Below are positions 15,945 through 25,734 of a DNA stretch of 64,000 nucleotides, one piece after another. The DNA lies in contig NZ_VLNR01000003.1 in the NCBI RefSeq assembly GCF_007489275.1, positions 62,001 through 126,000 on the forward strand, written 5' to 3'. This DNA is from Aquimarina algiphila. Lineage in GTDB: Bacteria > Bacteroidota > Bacteroidia > Flavobacteriales > Flavobacteriaceae. The notes under the pieces are model-generated. The model was given only the letters and a program-made list of their open reading frames with translations. It made no database searches and was not told where the DNA came from. Every line of letters begins with the position of its first letter. Positions within the stretch are counted from its first letter, which is position 1. The position numbers were made by a program, and so were the translations under genes.

Positions 15945-17162
15945 ATGAATTATAGGGAAACTCTCGATTGGATGTTTGCCCAATTGCCAATGTACCAGCG
16001 TGATGGCGCTAGTGCATATAAAGTTGATCTTCATAATACCATTAAATTAGCTGCATACTTAGGAAACCCGGAAACCAAGTTTAAGAGTATTCATGTTGCA
16101 GGAACCAACGGAAAAGGATCCTCAAGTCATATGTTGGCATCGGTTTTACAAGAAGCAGGATATAAAGTAGGGTTATATACATCTCCGCACCTTAAGGATT
16201 TTAGAGAACGTATTCGTATTAATGGTAATGAGATCCCAGAACAGTATGTTGTTGATTTTGTTTCTACATATAAATCCTATTTCGAGGTAAATCAATTATC
16301 CTTTTTTGAAATGACAGTTGGGATGGCATTTCTTTATTTTGCAACATCAAAGGTTGATATTGCAATAATTGAAGTAGGGCTTGGAGGGAGATTAGATTCT
16401 ACTAATATTATTATTCCAGAAGTTTCTGTCATTACTAATATAGGAATGGATCATGTTAAATTTTTAGGAAATACGCTAACAAAGATCGCAGGAGAGAAAG
16501 CTGGAATTATTAAAAAAAATGTACCTGTAATAATTGGGAGAACTACACCTGAAACAAAAAAAGTTTTTACAGAAAAGGCTAAAAAATGTAATAGTGATTT
16601 ACATTTTGCAATAGAATATGATGGTCAGATGTATTCTTCAGATTTACTTGGGGTTTATCAGAAAGAGAATATTAGAACCGTACTGCAAACAATTTTGATC
16701 TTACAAAGACAAGGGTGGAAAATTAATGAACCTGCTATTTCAAGAGGTCTTACTAAGGTTGTAGTCAATACAGGATTGTTAGGAAGATGGCAAATCATAC
16801 ATAAAGAGCCTAAGGTTATATGTGATACTGCTCATAATAAAGATGGGTTAACCAAAGTTTTGGAGCAATTATTAGAAGAAAAATACGATTGCCTTCATAT
16901 CGTTTTGGGAATGGTTAATGATAAAGATTTAGATAGTGTTATGTCTTTATTTCCAAAAGAAGCTCAATATTATTTTTCTAAACCTGATATCCCAAGAGGG
17001 TTGGATGCAAAAAAATTAAAGAAAAAGGCTTTAGAGTATAATTTGTTTGGCGAAGAGTATGGTACGGTAAAAGAGGCGTATGAAGCTGCATTACAGGTGG
17101 CTACAAAACGTGATGTTGTATATGTAGGAGGAAGCACATTTGTTGTTGCAGAAATAATTTAA
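15945..17162 (+). CDS. folC: Folylpolyglutamate synthase / dihydrofolate synthase
   Basis: A 405-residue Mur-ligase-type enzyme. VAGTNGKGSSSHML is the ATP-binding P-loop, YTSPHLKDFRERIRING follows, and EVGLGGRLDSTN is the typical FolC motif. It adds glutamate to folates (and may also make dihydrofolate) in the cytoplasm. It starts 8 bases after tonB, so it probably shares its transcript. A tRNA gene with its own promoter follows. Confidence 0.95.
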   Translation: MNYRETLDWMFAQLPMYQRDGASAYKVDLHNTIKLAAYLGNPETKFKSIHVAGTNGKGSSSHMLASVLQEAGYKVGLYTSPHLKDFRERIRINGNEIPEQYVVDFVSTYKSYFEVNQLSFFEMTVGMAFLYFATSKVDIAIIEVGLGGRLDSTNIIIPEVSVITNIGMDHVKFLGNTLTKIAGEKAGIIKKNVPVIIGRTTPETKKVFTEKAKKCNSDLHFAIEYDGQMYSSDLLGVYQKENIRTVLQTILILQRQGWKINEPAISRGLTKVVVNTGLLGRWQIIHKEPKVICDTAHNKDGLTKVLEQLLEEKYDCLHIVLGMVNDKDLDSVMSLFPKEAQYYFSKPDIPRGLDAKKLKKKALEYNLFGEEYGTVKEAYEAALQVATKRDVVYVGGSTFVVAEII

Positions 17163-17178
17163 ATTTTCTTTAAAATTC

Positions 17179-17210
17179 TTTTGGTAGACTGTAAAACTGT
17201 CTTATATTTG
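17179..17210 (+). promoter_or_regulatory. Bacteroidota-type promoter for tRNA-Val
   Basis: TTTTG at 17179-17183 and TATATTTG at 17203-17210 are separated by 19 bases, which matches the Bacteroidota consensus TTTG-N19-TAnnTTTG. The tRNA begins 21 bases after the -7 box. Confidence 0.8.
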
Positions 17211-17231
17211 CATCCGCAATCGCAAGATAGC

Positions 17232-17306
17232 GGGCGCTTAGCTCAGTTGGTTCAGAGCACTTGGTTTACACCCAAGGGGTCAGGGGTTCGAATCCCTTAG
17301 CGCCCA
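17232..17306 (+). tRNA. tRNA-Val (anticodon TAC)
   Basis: A complete cloverleaf can be drawn: acceptor GGGCGCT with AGCGCCC, D arm GCTC/GAGC, anticodon stem CTTGG/CCAAG with loop TTTACAC (anticodon TAC, valine), and T arm AGGGG/CCCTT with loop TTCGAAT, then discriminator A. CCA is not encoded. It is preceded by a good promoter and followed by a hairpin terminator. Confidence 0.97.
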
Positions 17307-17315
17307 CTTTAAATT

Positions 17316-17346
17316 AAAAACCTATACAATTTGTGTAGGTTTTTTT
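17316..17346 (+). terminator. Terminator after tRNA-Val
   Basis: AAAACCTATACA and TGTGTAGGTTTT pair around a short loop and are followed by a T run. The stem lies just 3' of the mature tRNA. Confidence 0.85.
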
Positions 17347-17691
17347 CATTTCCAGAAGAAACTCCAAATCAAAAATAAGAGTCTGATACTACCTTTTGAA
17401 AGTATAGATAATTTTTCGGGCTATAAATAGGTGATATAAATCAGAATTCTATGAAAGAGGTGTGCACTTGTGTTAGGATCGAATTATGAAGCTTAAAAAA
17501 GCTTAAAGAAAGGTAATTTATGTATTTACTAACGATTAAAAGTGTAATCTATCTCTTTAAATTGTATAGATTTGTATAGTATCGCTTATTTGATGTGATA
17601 ATTGTGTTGTGGTACAAATTGATTTGAACAATGATATATGGAAAACACACATCATTTCTATTAGGTAAATTAGAGTATATTAAATATCTGC
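17347..17691. other. Intergenic stretch with no gene
   Basis: About 345 AT-rich bases between the tRNA terminator and the DUF2652 gene. All frames are broken, and I see no tRNA-flanking duplication that would suggest an integration site. Confidence 0.5.
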
Positions 17692-18777
17692 ATGGCAAAT
17701 TCATTATTGTTTATCCCTGATATTTCAGGTTTTACATATTTTGTTCAAAATACAGAGGTAGAACATAGTCAACACGTAATTTCTGAGCTGTTAGAAGTTC
17801 TTATTAATGCGAATACTCAGGATTTAAAACTGGCCGAGGTAGAGGGTGATGCTTTGTTTTTTTATAAAGAAAATGAGATTCCATCACAGGAAAAGCTTTT
17901 AGCACAGATAGAGACTATGTTTACTGGTTTTTATAGTCACCTAAAGCTTTTGGAGAAAAATCGTATTTGTCCTTGTAATGCTTGTGCTACTGCACCAAAT
18001 CTGCAATTGAAAATTGTAGTACATTGTAGTGAATTGCAGTTTATTACTGTACAGGAGAAACGCAAACCATTTGGACAATCGGTTATTGAGGCTCATAGAT
18101 TACTTAAAAATTCTGTTCCAAGTGATAATTATGCTTTATTAAGTAGTGAGGTTTCAAAGTTTATAGGTCTTCCGGTTCATTATAAAAGCAAGTTGTATAA
18201 TTTTGTAGAAGGAAGTGATGTATATGATGGTAAAGAAATTAGGTATGTGTTCTCTGAGATAGATAAAGCCAAATTAAAACTTAATCCATTTGCAATTCCT
18301 GAAGTGGTAGATTTTAAATGTGCTCCGAGTGTTGTTTTGACTACAGAGTTTGGTATTTCTGGACAGCAGTTGTTTGAGTACATTACTAATTATAGTTATA
18401 GACACTATTGGGTGAATGGAGTGAGTGAATTCGAATATAACCCTGAAGAAGTTACCCGGTTGGGAACAGAGCATGTATGCGTTATTGATGGAAAACGATT
18501 GAACTTTACAACAGTTACGAAAGCAGCAAATGGTAATGAAATTGTGTATGGAGAACGTACAACAGATGTCCCAGTTGATGCTCTTTATAATTTTTTTATT
18601 ATAAGACCTCTATCCGAAAATTCATGTTTATTAACCGTTGAGCTGTATCCCAAGGCTAAATCATTACTTAATAAGTTCTTGTTATGGCTTTTTATGAAAA
18701 GAATTTTTAGGAAATCTATGAGTACAACAATAAAAAATCTTGAAAACTTTGTCAAAAACGGGGCTGTTAATGGCTAA
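17692..18777 (+). CDS. DUF2652 domain protein with SRPBCC-like C-terminus
   Basis: The 361-residue protein begins MANSLLFIPDISGFTYFV, the hallmark of DUF2652, whose fold resembles class III nucleotide cyclases; the segment AEVEGDALFFYK follows. Catalytic metal-binding residues of true cyclases are not obvious, so enzyme activity is uncertain. A Cys-rich CPCNACA segment near residue 100 may bind metal. The second half (about 205-350) looks like an SRPBCC ligand-binding domain. It is convergent with murF and overlaps its stop by 4 bases. The specific role is unknown. Confidence 0.8.
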   Translation: MANSLLFIPDISGFTYFVQNTEVEHSQHVISELLEVLINANTQDLKLAEVEGDALFFYKENEIPSQEKLLAQIETMFTGFYSHLKLLEKNRICPCNACATAPNLQLKIVVHCSELQFITVQEKRKPFGQSVIEAHRLLKNSVPSDNYALLSSEVSKFIGLPVHYKSKLYNFVEGSDVYDGKEIRYVFSEIDKAKLKLNPFAIPEVVDFKCAPSVVLTTEFGISGQQLFEYITNYSYRHYWVNGVSEFEYNPEEVTRLGTEHVCVIDGKRLNFTTVTKAANGNEIVYGERTTDVPVDALYNFFIIRPLSENSCLLTVELYPKAKSLLNKFLLWLFMKRIFRKSMSTTIKNLENFVKNGAVNG

Positions 18778-20051
18778 AGTAGCTCAAGTATTCTTTCTAG
18801 TTGCATTCCTCGAGAACCCTTGATGAGGATCGCATCTTTCTTGTTTTCTAAACTCCAATTGCTCATTAAATCCTCATAAGATTTGAATTTTTTAATTCGA
18901 GGATCTTTACATTGAGTGAGAAAAAAATTACTTCCAATTAAGTATATTTCATTAACATTTGTATTACTGATTATATCGGCAATGTTTTGATGTTCTAATG
19001 CTGCTGCTTCTCCAAGTTCAAACATATCGCCAAGAAATACAACTTTGTGACTATGGTTTAGTTGGGTAAAACTACTAATTGCAGCATCCATACTGGTAGG
19101 ATTTGCATTGTATGCATCCAGAATAATAGTGTGATTTCCTTTTTCAAGAATTTGAGAGCGATTATTTTTTGGGATATAAGACTCGATAGCATTTTTAATG
19201 AGTTGAATATCTATCTCAAAATAACGCCCAATGGTTATTGCGGCTGCAATATTGGTGAAGTTATAAGCACCTACTAAATTACTGTTTATTGTTAAGTTTT
19301 GGTAAGTGGCTTTAACGTTGGGATTAGTTTCTGTTAATTGAATAGTAACATCGGTTTTAGAAGATGTAGAAAAAGTATAAGTATTAATGCCTAAAGAAGC
19401 ATTTTGAAGTTTTTTGTCGTCAGAATTAAGAAAGACAAGTTTGTTGTTATTTTTTAAATAAGTGTATAGCTCGGTTTTACCTTTTAAAACACCGTCGATA
19501 CCTCCAAAACCTTCTAGATGTGCTTTTCCTATGTTAGTAATGTAGCCATAGTCTGGGCTGGTAATTGAGGAGAGGAACTCGATTTCGCCCTGATGATTTG
19601 CTCCCATTTCTACAATCCCTATTTGCGTGTCTTTAGACATTGATAAAAGAGTAAGGGGGACTCCAATATGATTATTGAGATTGCCGATCGTAGCAGTCGT
19701 TTTGAAGCTAGAAGAGAGTACGCTGTTGATGAGTTCTTTTGTGGTTGTTTTTCCATTACTTCCAGTTAGAGCAATAATGGGAATGCCTAAATACTTTCGA
19801 TGATAAGATGCTAGTTCTTGTAATGTTTTTAAAGCATTATTTACTAGAATGTGCTTTTCAGAAGTCTTGAACTCTTTTTCATCTACTATAGCGTAGGATG
19901 CACCTAATTCTAATGCTTTTTCAGCATATGTATTTCCGTTAAAATTCTCTCCTTTTAGAGCAAAGAAGATATCTTTTTTTTTAATTTTTCGAGTATCAGT
20001 GCATACGGTATTGCTTTCTAGAAACAATTGATGTATTTGGGCAATAGTCAT
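18774..20051 (-). CDS. murF: UDP-N-acetylmuramoyl-tripeptide--D-Ala-D-Ala ligase
   Basis: A 425-residue Mur ligase. Residues about 15-80 form the substrate domain (VCTDTRKIKKKDIFFALKG), the P-loop is ALTGSNGKTTTKEL near residue 95, followed by VEMGANHQGEI and a C-terminal ligase domain with NRSQIL and LDAYNANPTSM. It attaches D-Ala-D-Ala to the peptidoglycan precursor in the cytoplasm. It follows gldJ on the minus strand with a terminator between and its 3' end overlaps the convergent DUF2652 gene by 4 bases. Confidence 0.96.
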   Translation of the reverse strand: MTIAQIHQLFLESNTVCTDTRKIKKKDIFFALKGENFNGNTYAEKALELGASYAIVDEKEFKTSEKHILVNNALKTLQELASYHRKYLGIPIIALTGSNGKTTTKELINSVLSSSFKTTATIGNLNNHIGVPLTLLSMSKDTQIGIVEMGANHQGEIEFLSSITSPDYGYITNIGKAHLEGFGGIDGVLKGKTELYTYLKNNNKLVFLNSDDKKLQNASLGINTYTFSTSSKTDVTIQLTETNPNVKATYQNLTINSNLVGAYNFTNIAAAITIGRYFEIDIQLIKNAIESYIPKNNRSQILEKGNHTIILDAYNANPTSMDAAISSFTQLNHSHKVVFLGDMFELGEAAALEHQNIADIISNTNVNEIYLIGSNFFLTQCKDPRIKKFKSYEDLMSNWSLENKKDAILIKGSRGMQLERILELL

Positions 20052-20068
20052 TAAGTATTGATATTAAA

Positions 20069-20098
20069 AAAAGCCCTGACAAAATTGTACAGGGCTTT
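20069..20098 (-). terminator. Terminator between gldJ and murF
   Basis: AAAGCCCTG and CAGGGCTTT form a stem with a T run on the minus strand, downstream of gldJ and just before the murF start. Confidence 0.8.
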
Positions 20099-20125
20099 AA
20101 TATTTATAACGAACTTTAAATAATC

Positions 20126-21802
20126 TTAATTTCTTGGTTTCTGATGTCTAGGTGTTTTTTGTTTTCTTGCTTTCGTACCAACACGAGACATAGCATTTCT
20201 GAAACCGATATAATCTGTAGCCATATATTGAGGCATAAATCTTCTTTGTGCTGGATCTAACCAGTACGCTCTGTCTTTCCAGGAACCTCCTTTGTAGACA
20301 CGTACTTTATCATCAACGATTGTTGTTCTTTTGCTAGATTCATCATATTTTTTATCCATTTTTGTGCTATCTTCTGCACTAGGGCCTACATAATGAATCG
20401 GAGCATTATACATTCTTCTGTTCGGAAGATTTTCGTCTTGATATCCTTCATAGTATCTAGAAGAACTCTTGTCACCATCACGATAGTTCCTGTTATCACT
20501 ATCAGTAAAGTTAGTTCTCATATAGGTTTCATTATCATCGATAGGAACCTGTAAAATACCACCAGGTAAAACTCTAGATATTATTCTACCATTACTTAAG
20601 GTGTCATATACTATAGAGTCTGTCATAACGATTTTTACAGTTCCATCAGGATTGATAGCATTTTTAGTATATACATTTCCTCTGTAGTAGTTAAAGTCAT
20701 TGTACTCATCATCTACTATAGGTCTGTATACATCAGCAACCCATTCTGCAACATTTCCTGCCATGTCATATAATCCGTAATCATTAGGGTCATAAGACTT
20801 TACTGGGGCAGTAATATCAGCACCATCATCACTCCATCCTGCAATACCACCATAATCTCCATCTCCTTGCTTAAAGTTAGCTAATTGATCACCTCTAGTT
20901 CTTCTTTGTCCAGAACGAGTGTATTTTCCACTCCAAGGGTATTTTTTTCTACCTCTATAGATGTTATAGCTTCTAATTTCAACTAAACCTAAAGCAGCAT
21001 ATTCCCATTCTGCTTCTGTCGGTAGTCTATACTTAGGTAAAAGTAATCCATCTTTACGTTGAATGTATAAACCTGTAGAGTCGTTGTTTTTTTCATATCT
21101 TTCTGAAGCTCTTCCGCCGCGAATAGCTTCATCATTACCTCCGTATGTTTGAGAAGGAGCATTTAAATAAGTATCTGTGTCAAATGTACTTTCTGCAGAA
21201 ACATCTTCGAAAGGAGCATTTTCTTTAATAACTTGTTCTTCTTCAAGAATTCTTTCATTAACGCGGTTAGTTCTCCAGTTACTAAATTCGATTGCCTGAA
21301 TCCAGTTTACTCCAACTACAGGGTAATTAGCATATGCCGGATGACGTAAATAGTTATTTGTCATCATTTCATTAAACCCAAGTCGGTTTCTCCAAACTAA
21401 AGTATCAGGAAGAGCACCATAGTAAATGTTTCTGTATTTTGGTTCAGTAGGAGGATAAACACCTTTTAACCAATCTAAGTATTCCAGATACATTACATTA
21501 GTTACTTCTGTTTCATCCATATAAAAAGATTGAACATGCTGTTGAGTTGGAGTATTATTCCAGTCATGCATTACATCATCCTGTACACGTCCCATAGTAA
21601 AGGTACCACCTTCTATAAAAACTAAACCAGGTCCTGTTTCTTGCTCTTTATAATTTGTCTGTACCTGAAATCCACCATCCTTGGAATTGTATTTCCAACC
21701 TGTGGCTCTGGAATTGTCACCATAATTGTTCTTCGAACAACTAAATAGTAAAACACTAACGGAAAGTGCCATTAGCGACTTAAAAATAAACGCGTTTCTC
21801 AT
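20126..21802 (-). CDS. gldJ: Gliding motility / type IX secretion lipoprotein GldJ
   Basis: A 558-residue lipoprotein: signal sequence ending LLFSCSKNN, with Cys22 as the lipidation site. The body is a sulfatase-modifying-factor/FGE-like domain: FIEGGTFTMGRVQDD, MDETEVTNVMYLEYLDWL, YRLPTEAEWEYAALG, YDMAGNVAEWVADVY, and a C-terminal KGGSWKDRAYWLDPAQRRFM. Such flavobacterial proteins are GldJ, an essential part of the gliding/type IX machinery that associates with GldK. The C-terminus is basic (RVGTKARKQKTPRHQKPRN). The FGE catalytic cysteines are lacking, as expected for GldJ. Confidence 0.95.
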   Translation of the reverse strand: MRNAFIFKSLMALSVSVLLFSCSKNNYGDNSRATGWKYNSKDGGFQVQTNYKEQETGPGLVFIEGGTFTMGRVQDDVMHDWNNTPTQQHVQSFYMDETEVTNVMYLEYLDWLKGVYPPTEPKYRNIYYGALPDTLVWRNRLGFNEMMTNNYLRHPAYANYPVVGVNWIQAIEFSNWRTNRVNERILEEEQVIKENAPFEDVSAESTFDTDTYLNAPSQTYGGNDEAIRGGRASERYEKNNDSTGLYIQRKDGLLLPKYRLPTEAEWEYAALGLVEIRSYNIYRGRKKYPWSGKYTRSGQRRTRGDQLANFKQGDGDYGGIAGWSDDGADITAPVKSYDPNDYGLYDMAGNVAEWVADVYRPIVDDEYNDFNYYRGNVYTKNAINPDGTVKIVMTDSIVYDTLSNGRIISRVLPGGILQVPIDDNETYMRTNFTDSDNRNYRDGDKSSSRYYEGYQDENLPNRRMYNAPIHYVGPSAEDSTKMDKKYDESSKRTTIVDDKVRVYKGGSWKDRAYWLDPAQRRFMPQYMATDYIGFRNAMSRVGTKARKQKTPRHQKPRN

Positions 21803-22757
21803 AATCTTAAGTTCGTTAAAGTAGAAATTAGGGCTTGCAATATAAATAATAAACGTTAAAATTACCCTAATTTTTTCAAAATATTATCAATTCACATTTT
21901 TTTATGAATTTATAACGACTTTGGATTAACGCAATATTTATAAATTTATTATTATTTTTTTTATAAAACTTGAAAGTTAGAATGAATTTAGAACCGTGTT
22001 CTTTTTTGGTTTTTTAATGTAATGAATTTGTTTTCAGTGACTAAGGGGTTGGGTGTGCGATGCTGCTTTTGCTGAAACAAATAGTCTTACAATTGAATAA
22101 TAGTAAAATTTTCATTCTGAGTTTTAGAGAAAAAAATATGCAAAAAATAAACTCTTAAAATTTTATTTTTTTAAAAAATGAATACCTACCAATGTTTAAA
22201 GGTTAATTTTTACTCTAAAAAGCCCTGTGCAACCAACTTTTTTTAATAATTATGTCTGTGAATACTTCAGAATACCTTTTTTTGGGATTAAAAATATATT
22301 CGAATTTTATTCTACACGTTTTTAAACAACATTGATATTTATGAAAAATAAAAAGTAGTTGAATTATGAGTTCATATGTTAATATGTTCAAATTAAGGTT
22401 AAACAGTAATAAATAACTAAAAACCATATGTATTGCTAAAAAATCTTGTTATATATACATAATTATGTGCAACAGTGTTATTTTAGCTTAGAATTTGGTT
22501 GATATTTGAAAGTGTGATAAAACCAACAAATAATGAGTGGTTTGTTTTAATTAAAACAATGAGTGTAAGTGGTTGGTTTTTATTACTTTATGAAAGAATA
22601 CGGTGGTTGTTGATTATGAAGAAGAAGATATTTTATTAAAATTAAACCTACCGAAAATTGAATGATATATAAGATATCTCTAAATTCGACGTTAATTAAT
22701 CAGCAACTTGAAAAAATTAAGAACTCAATTATTCTTAATCACTAAATAACTATATAT
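21803..22757. other. Unusually long gap between gldJ and porV, no porU seen
   Basis: About 950 very AT-rich bases separate the divergent gldJ and porV. No frame longer than about 70 codons is credible here, and I see no remnant of the PorU peptidase domain. A short inverted repeat TTAAGAA...TTCTTAA lies near 22718-22739. The gap should hold the promoters of both genes. Confidence 0.6.
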
Positions 22758-22775
22758 TTGTCAAACTCAATTTTA

Positions 22776-23951
22776 ATGGATATGAAAAGAATATTAATCC
22801 TTAGCCTGGTATTTGCAACAATTTTTACTTCAAAAACAAGGTCTCAGGAACAGAACAGAGCGATTACTACAGCCACACCGTTTTTGTTAATTGCTGCTGA
22901 TGCACGAGCAGCGGGTCTTGCAGATCAGGGGGTTGCAACGTCTGCAGATGCGTTTTCGCAGCAGTGGAACCCTGCAAAGTATGCCTTTATTAAAAATAAG
23001 CAAGGCGTAGGGGTTAATTATACTCCGTATCTTAGTAATCTGGTTAACGATATATTTTTAGGGAATGTAAATTATGTTAATCGTATAAATGAAAGAAGTG
23101 CTGTTGCGGCAAGTTTTAGATATTTTAGTTTAGGTGATATTGAGTTTAGACAAGGTCCTACAGATGCACCCAATGTGCAAAAGCCAAATGAGCTAACTTT
23201 AGATATTTCATATGCATTAAAACTGGATGATCATTTCTCTATGGCAGTAGCAGGACGTTATTTACGTTCTGATTTAAGACTTCAGGGTACTGGTGCCGAT
23301 GCAAGTGCAGCAGGTAGTTTTGGAGTTGATATCGCAGGTTTTTACCGAAGTGATGAAATAGCTTTTAATTCTTTTAATGGTAGATGGAGAGCAGGTGCAA
23401 CAATTTCTAATATTGGTCCAAAAATAAAATATGATGATGCAGGACAAGAGAATTTTATACCAACAAACTTTAGATTAGGTGGTTCTTTTGATTTTATCTT
23501 TAATGAAGATAACCGAATTACTCCATCGTTAGAATTTAGTAAACTTCTTGTTCCAACTCCGCTGGATCCTGATGCGGATGGTGATGGAACTATTACTCCA
23601 GAAGAACAACAAGCTGCAAATCAAGAATATAATGATAAAAGCGCTTTTGGATCTATATTTTCTTCATTTGGTGATGCACCAGATGGATTTAGTGAGGAAT
23701 TAAAAGAAATTACATGGTCATTGGGAGCAGAATATATGTATAAAGAAGTATTTGCTTTTAGAGCTGGATACTTTAATGAAGCCGAAGAAAAAGGTGCTCG
23801 TAAATTTTTATCACTAGGTGCAGGTTTTAAATATAATATTATCAATTTAGATATTTCATATTTATTCTCTACATCTTCTGTTAGAAGTCCACTTGATTCA
23901 ACGCTTCGTTTTGGTCTTTCGTTTAACTTTGGAGATGAATATTATGATTAA
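22776..23951 (+). CDS. porV: Type IX secretion outer-membrane channel protein PorV (LptO)
   Basis: I start at ATG 22776 (MDMKRILILSLVFATIF); ATG 22782 is an alternative and a TTG at 22758 is unlikely. A signal peptide precedes a FadL-like beta-barrel of about 370 residues with the PorV hallmarks TPFLLIAADARAAGLADQGVATSAD near the N-terminus, AFSQQWNPAKYAF, and the strand-rich end RFGLSFNFGDEYYD. PorV shuttles type IX cargo from the translocon to the sortase PorU. A calcium-like loop DPDADGDGTITPEEQ (about residues 264-278) is inserted in an extracellular region. A strong terminator follows. Confidence 0.94.
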   Translation: MDMKRILILSLVFATIFTSKTRSQEQNRAITTATPFLLIAADARAAGLADQGVATSADAFSQQWNPAKYAFIKNKQGVGVNYTPYLSNLVNDIFLGNVNYVNRINERSAVAASFRYFSLGDIEFRQGPTDAPNVQKPNELTLDISYALKLDDHFSMAVAGRYLRSDLRLQGTGADASAAGSFGVDIAGFYRSDEIAFNSFNGRWRAGATISNIGPKIKYDDAGQENFIPTNFRLGGSFDFIFNEDNRITPSLEFSKLLVPTPLDPDADGDGTITPEEQQAANQEYNDKSAFGSIFSSFGDAPDGFSEELKEITWSLGAEYMYKEVFAFRAGYFNEAEEKGARKFLSLGAGFKYNIINLDISYLFSTSSVRSPLDSTLRFGLSFNFGDEYYD

Positions 23952-23974
23952 ATCATAATATTGTAAATAATATC

Positions 23975-24011
23975 AAAAAAAGTATCAACTGTAAAGTTTG
24001 ATACTTTTTTT
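23975..24011 (+). terminator. Terminator after porV
   Basis: AAAAAAAGTATCAA and TTGATACTTTTTTT form a long stem with a T run on the plus strand, 24 bases beyond the porV stop. Confidence 0.9.
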
Positions 24012-24094
24012 GATTGTGGTACATTGTGAAGCTCTATTGGATGTTTAATAGGTGTAGAACTAGATGATCAAAAAATCATAAGACAAAAGTATAG

Positions 24095-24577
24095 ATGAAG
24101 GAAGTAGAACTAAAATCTATTCTACAGGTATATGATTCATTTGATGAATTACCTGTAGATATACAAAAACTGATGCAACAATCTTTTGAGATTAGAGATA
24201 AAGCATACGCTCCTTATTCGGAGTTTCTGGTAGGAGCAGCCTTGTTATTAGAAAATGGCGAAGTGATTTTGGGGAATAATCAAGAGAATGCTTGTTATCC
24301 ATCTGGATTATGCGCAGAACGTACAGCTATATATTATGCTGGAGCTAATTATCCAGGAATTCCCATTGTTACAATGGCATTATCTGCTAAATCCTTAAAA
24401 CATCAATTGGTTACTCCAACACCTCCGTGTGGTGCCTGTAGGCAATCAATAGCAGAGTATGAGATAAAACAGAACAAGCCAATAGCTATTTATTTTATGG
24501 GAGAGACAGGAAAAGTGGTCAAATCTTCTTCTTTAGCTAATTTATTGCCGCTTATTTTTGATAATTCGTATTTATAA
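24095..24577 (+). CDS. cdd: Cytidine deaminase
   Basis: A 160-residue enzyme with zinc-site motifs SGLCAERTA and PPCGACRQ, and the entry loop SEFLVGAAL. It converts cytidine or deoxycytidine to uridine or deoxyuridine for pyrimidine salvage. It lies between porV and the pyruvate dehydrogenase genes, as I recall for related genomes. Length and motifs are normal. Confidence 0.95.
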   Translation: MKEVELKSILQVYDSFDELPVDIQKLMQQSFEIRDKAYAPYSEFLVGAALLLENGEVILGNNQENACYPSGLCAERTAIYYAGANYPGIPIVTMALSAKSLKHQLVTPTPPCGACRQSIAEYEIKQNKPIAIYFMGETGKVVKSSSLANLLPLIFDNSYL

Positions 24578-24729
24578 CGTTTTCGTTGATTTTATGCGCA
24601 AACTCCTTTCTCCTTAATTCCGAATATGTTATTTTTGTTTTTCGTTCTCTTAATAAATAAGGAGGAAAAATTAAATAATTACTAGTTTTTAAACTGGTTT
24701 TTTATATATACATCAGCACACAATTATAA

Positions 24730-25731
24730 ATGAAAAAGATCACTAAAGAAGTTTACCTAAATTGGTACGAAGAAATGCTTTTCTGGAGAAAGTTCGAAGA
24801 TAAGCTGGCTCAGGTTTATATCCAACAAAAAGTAAGAGGCTTTTTACACTTGTACAATGGGCAAGAAGCTATTTTAGCAGGAGCCTTACATGCAATGGAT
24901 CTTACAAAAGATAAAATGATAACAGCTTATCGTAATCATGTACAGCCTATAGGTATGGGTGTTGACCCAAAACGTGTAATGGCAGAGTTGTATGGTAAAG
25001 GAACTGGTACTTCTCAAGGTTTAGGAGGATCGATGCATATATTCTCAAAAGAACATCGATTTTATGGAGGACATGGTATCGTTGGAGGACAAATACCTTT
25101 GGGAGCTGGTTTGGCATTTGCAGATAAGTATCATAAAAGAGATGCAGTGACACTTACATTTTTTGGTGATGGAGCTGCTCGTCAGGGATCGTTGCATGAG
25201 ACTTTTAACTTGGCGATGCTATGGAAATTACCAGTAGTGTTTTGTGTAGAAAATAATGGATATGCTATGGGTACTTCTGTAGAAAGAACAGCAAACCATA
25301 CTGATATCTGGAAACTAGGACAAGGATATGAAATGCCTTCTGGTCCTGTAGATGCAATGAATCCTATAAAAGTTGCGGAAGCAATGGATGAAGCTATTAC
25401 TAGAGCAAGAACAGGAGGAGGGCCAACATTTTTAGAATTAAAAACATATAGATATAGAGGGCACTCTATGAGTGATGCTCAAAAATATCGTACAAAGGAA
25501 GAAGTAGCAGAGTATCAAAAAATAGACCCTATAACTCAGGTTTTGGATATTATTAAAGATAAAAAATATGCTACAGATGAAGAAGTTGCTGAGATCGATA
25601 AAAGAGTAAAAGATAGAGTTGCAGAATGTCAGAAATTTGCTGAGGAATCACCATTCCCAGAAAAGAATGTAATGTACGATGTTGTATATGAACAGGATGA
25701 TTATCCATTTTTATCACACAAACCACAATAG
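24730..25731 (+). CDS. pdhA: Pyruvate dehydrogenase E1 component, alpha subunit
   Basis: A 333-residue thiamine-diphosphate enzyme: RKFEDKLAQVYIQQKVRGF near the start, GGSMHIFSKEHRFYGGHGIVG, and the ThDP/Mg site DGAARQGSLHETFNLA, with the phosphorylatable-type loop YRYRGHSMSDAQKYRT. It decarboxylates pyruvate and hands the acetyl group to E2. The E2 gene follows after 3 bases. E1-beta and E3 are not in this window, which is usual when pdhA-pdhC is separate from pdhB. Confidence 0.95.
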   Translation: MKKITKEVYLNWYEEMLFWRKFEDKLAQVYIQQKVRGFLHLYNGQEAILAGALHAMDLTKDKMITAYRNHVQPIGMGVDPKRVMAELYGKGTGTSQGLGGSMHIFSKEHRFYGGHGIVGGQIPLGAGLAFADKYHKRDAVTLTFFGDGAARQGSLHETFNLAMLWKLPVVFCVENNGYAMGTSVERTANHTDIWKLGQGYEMPSGPVDAMNPIKVAEAMDEAITRARTGGGPTFLELKTYRYRGHSMSDAQKYRTKEEVAEYQKIDPITQVLDIIKDKKYATDEEVAEIDKRVKDRVAECQKFAEESPFPEKNVMYDVVYEQDDYPFLSHKPQ

Positions 25732-25734
25732 ATT

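Noticed and set aside
17232-17691. tRNA-Val as an integration site of a mobile element
   Set aside because: No duplicated tRNA 3' end, integrase or element was found downstream.
22215-22427. 70-codon minus-strand ORF in the gldJ-porV gap
   Set aside because: Composition is AT-driven (runs of Leu, Ile, Asn, Phe), no leader or motif, and no credible context.
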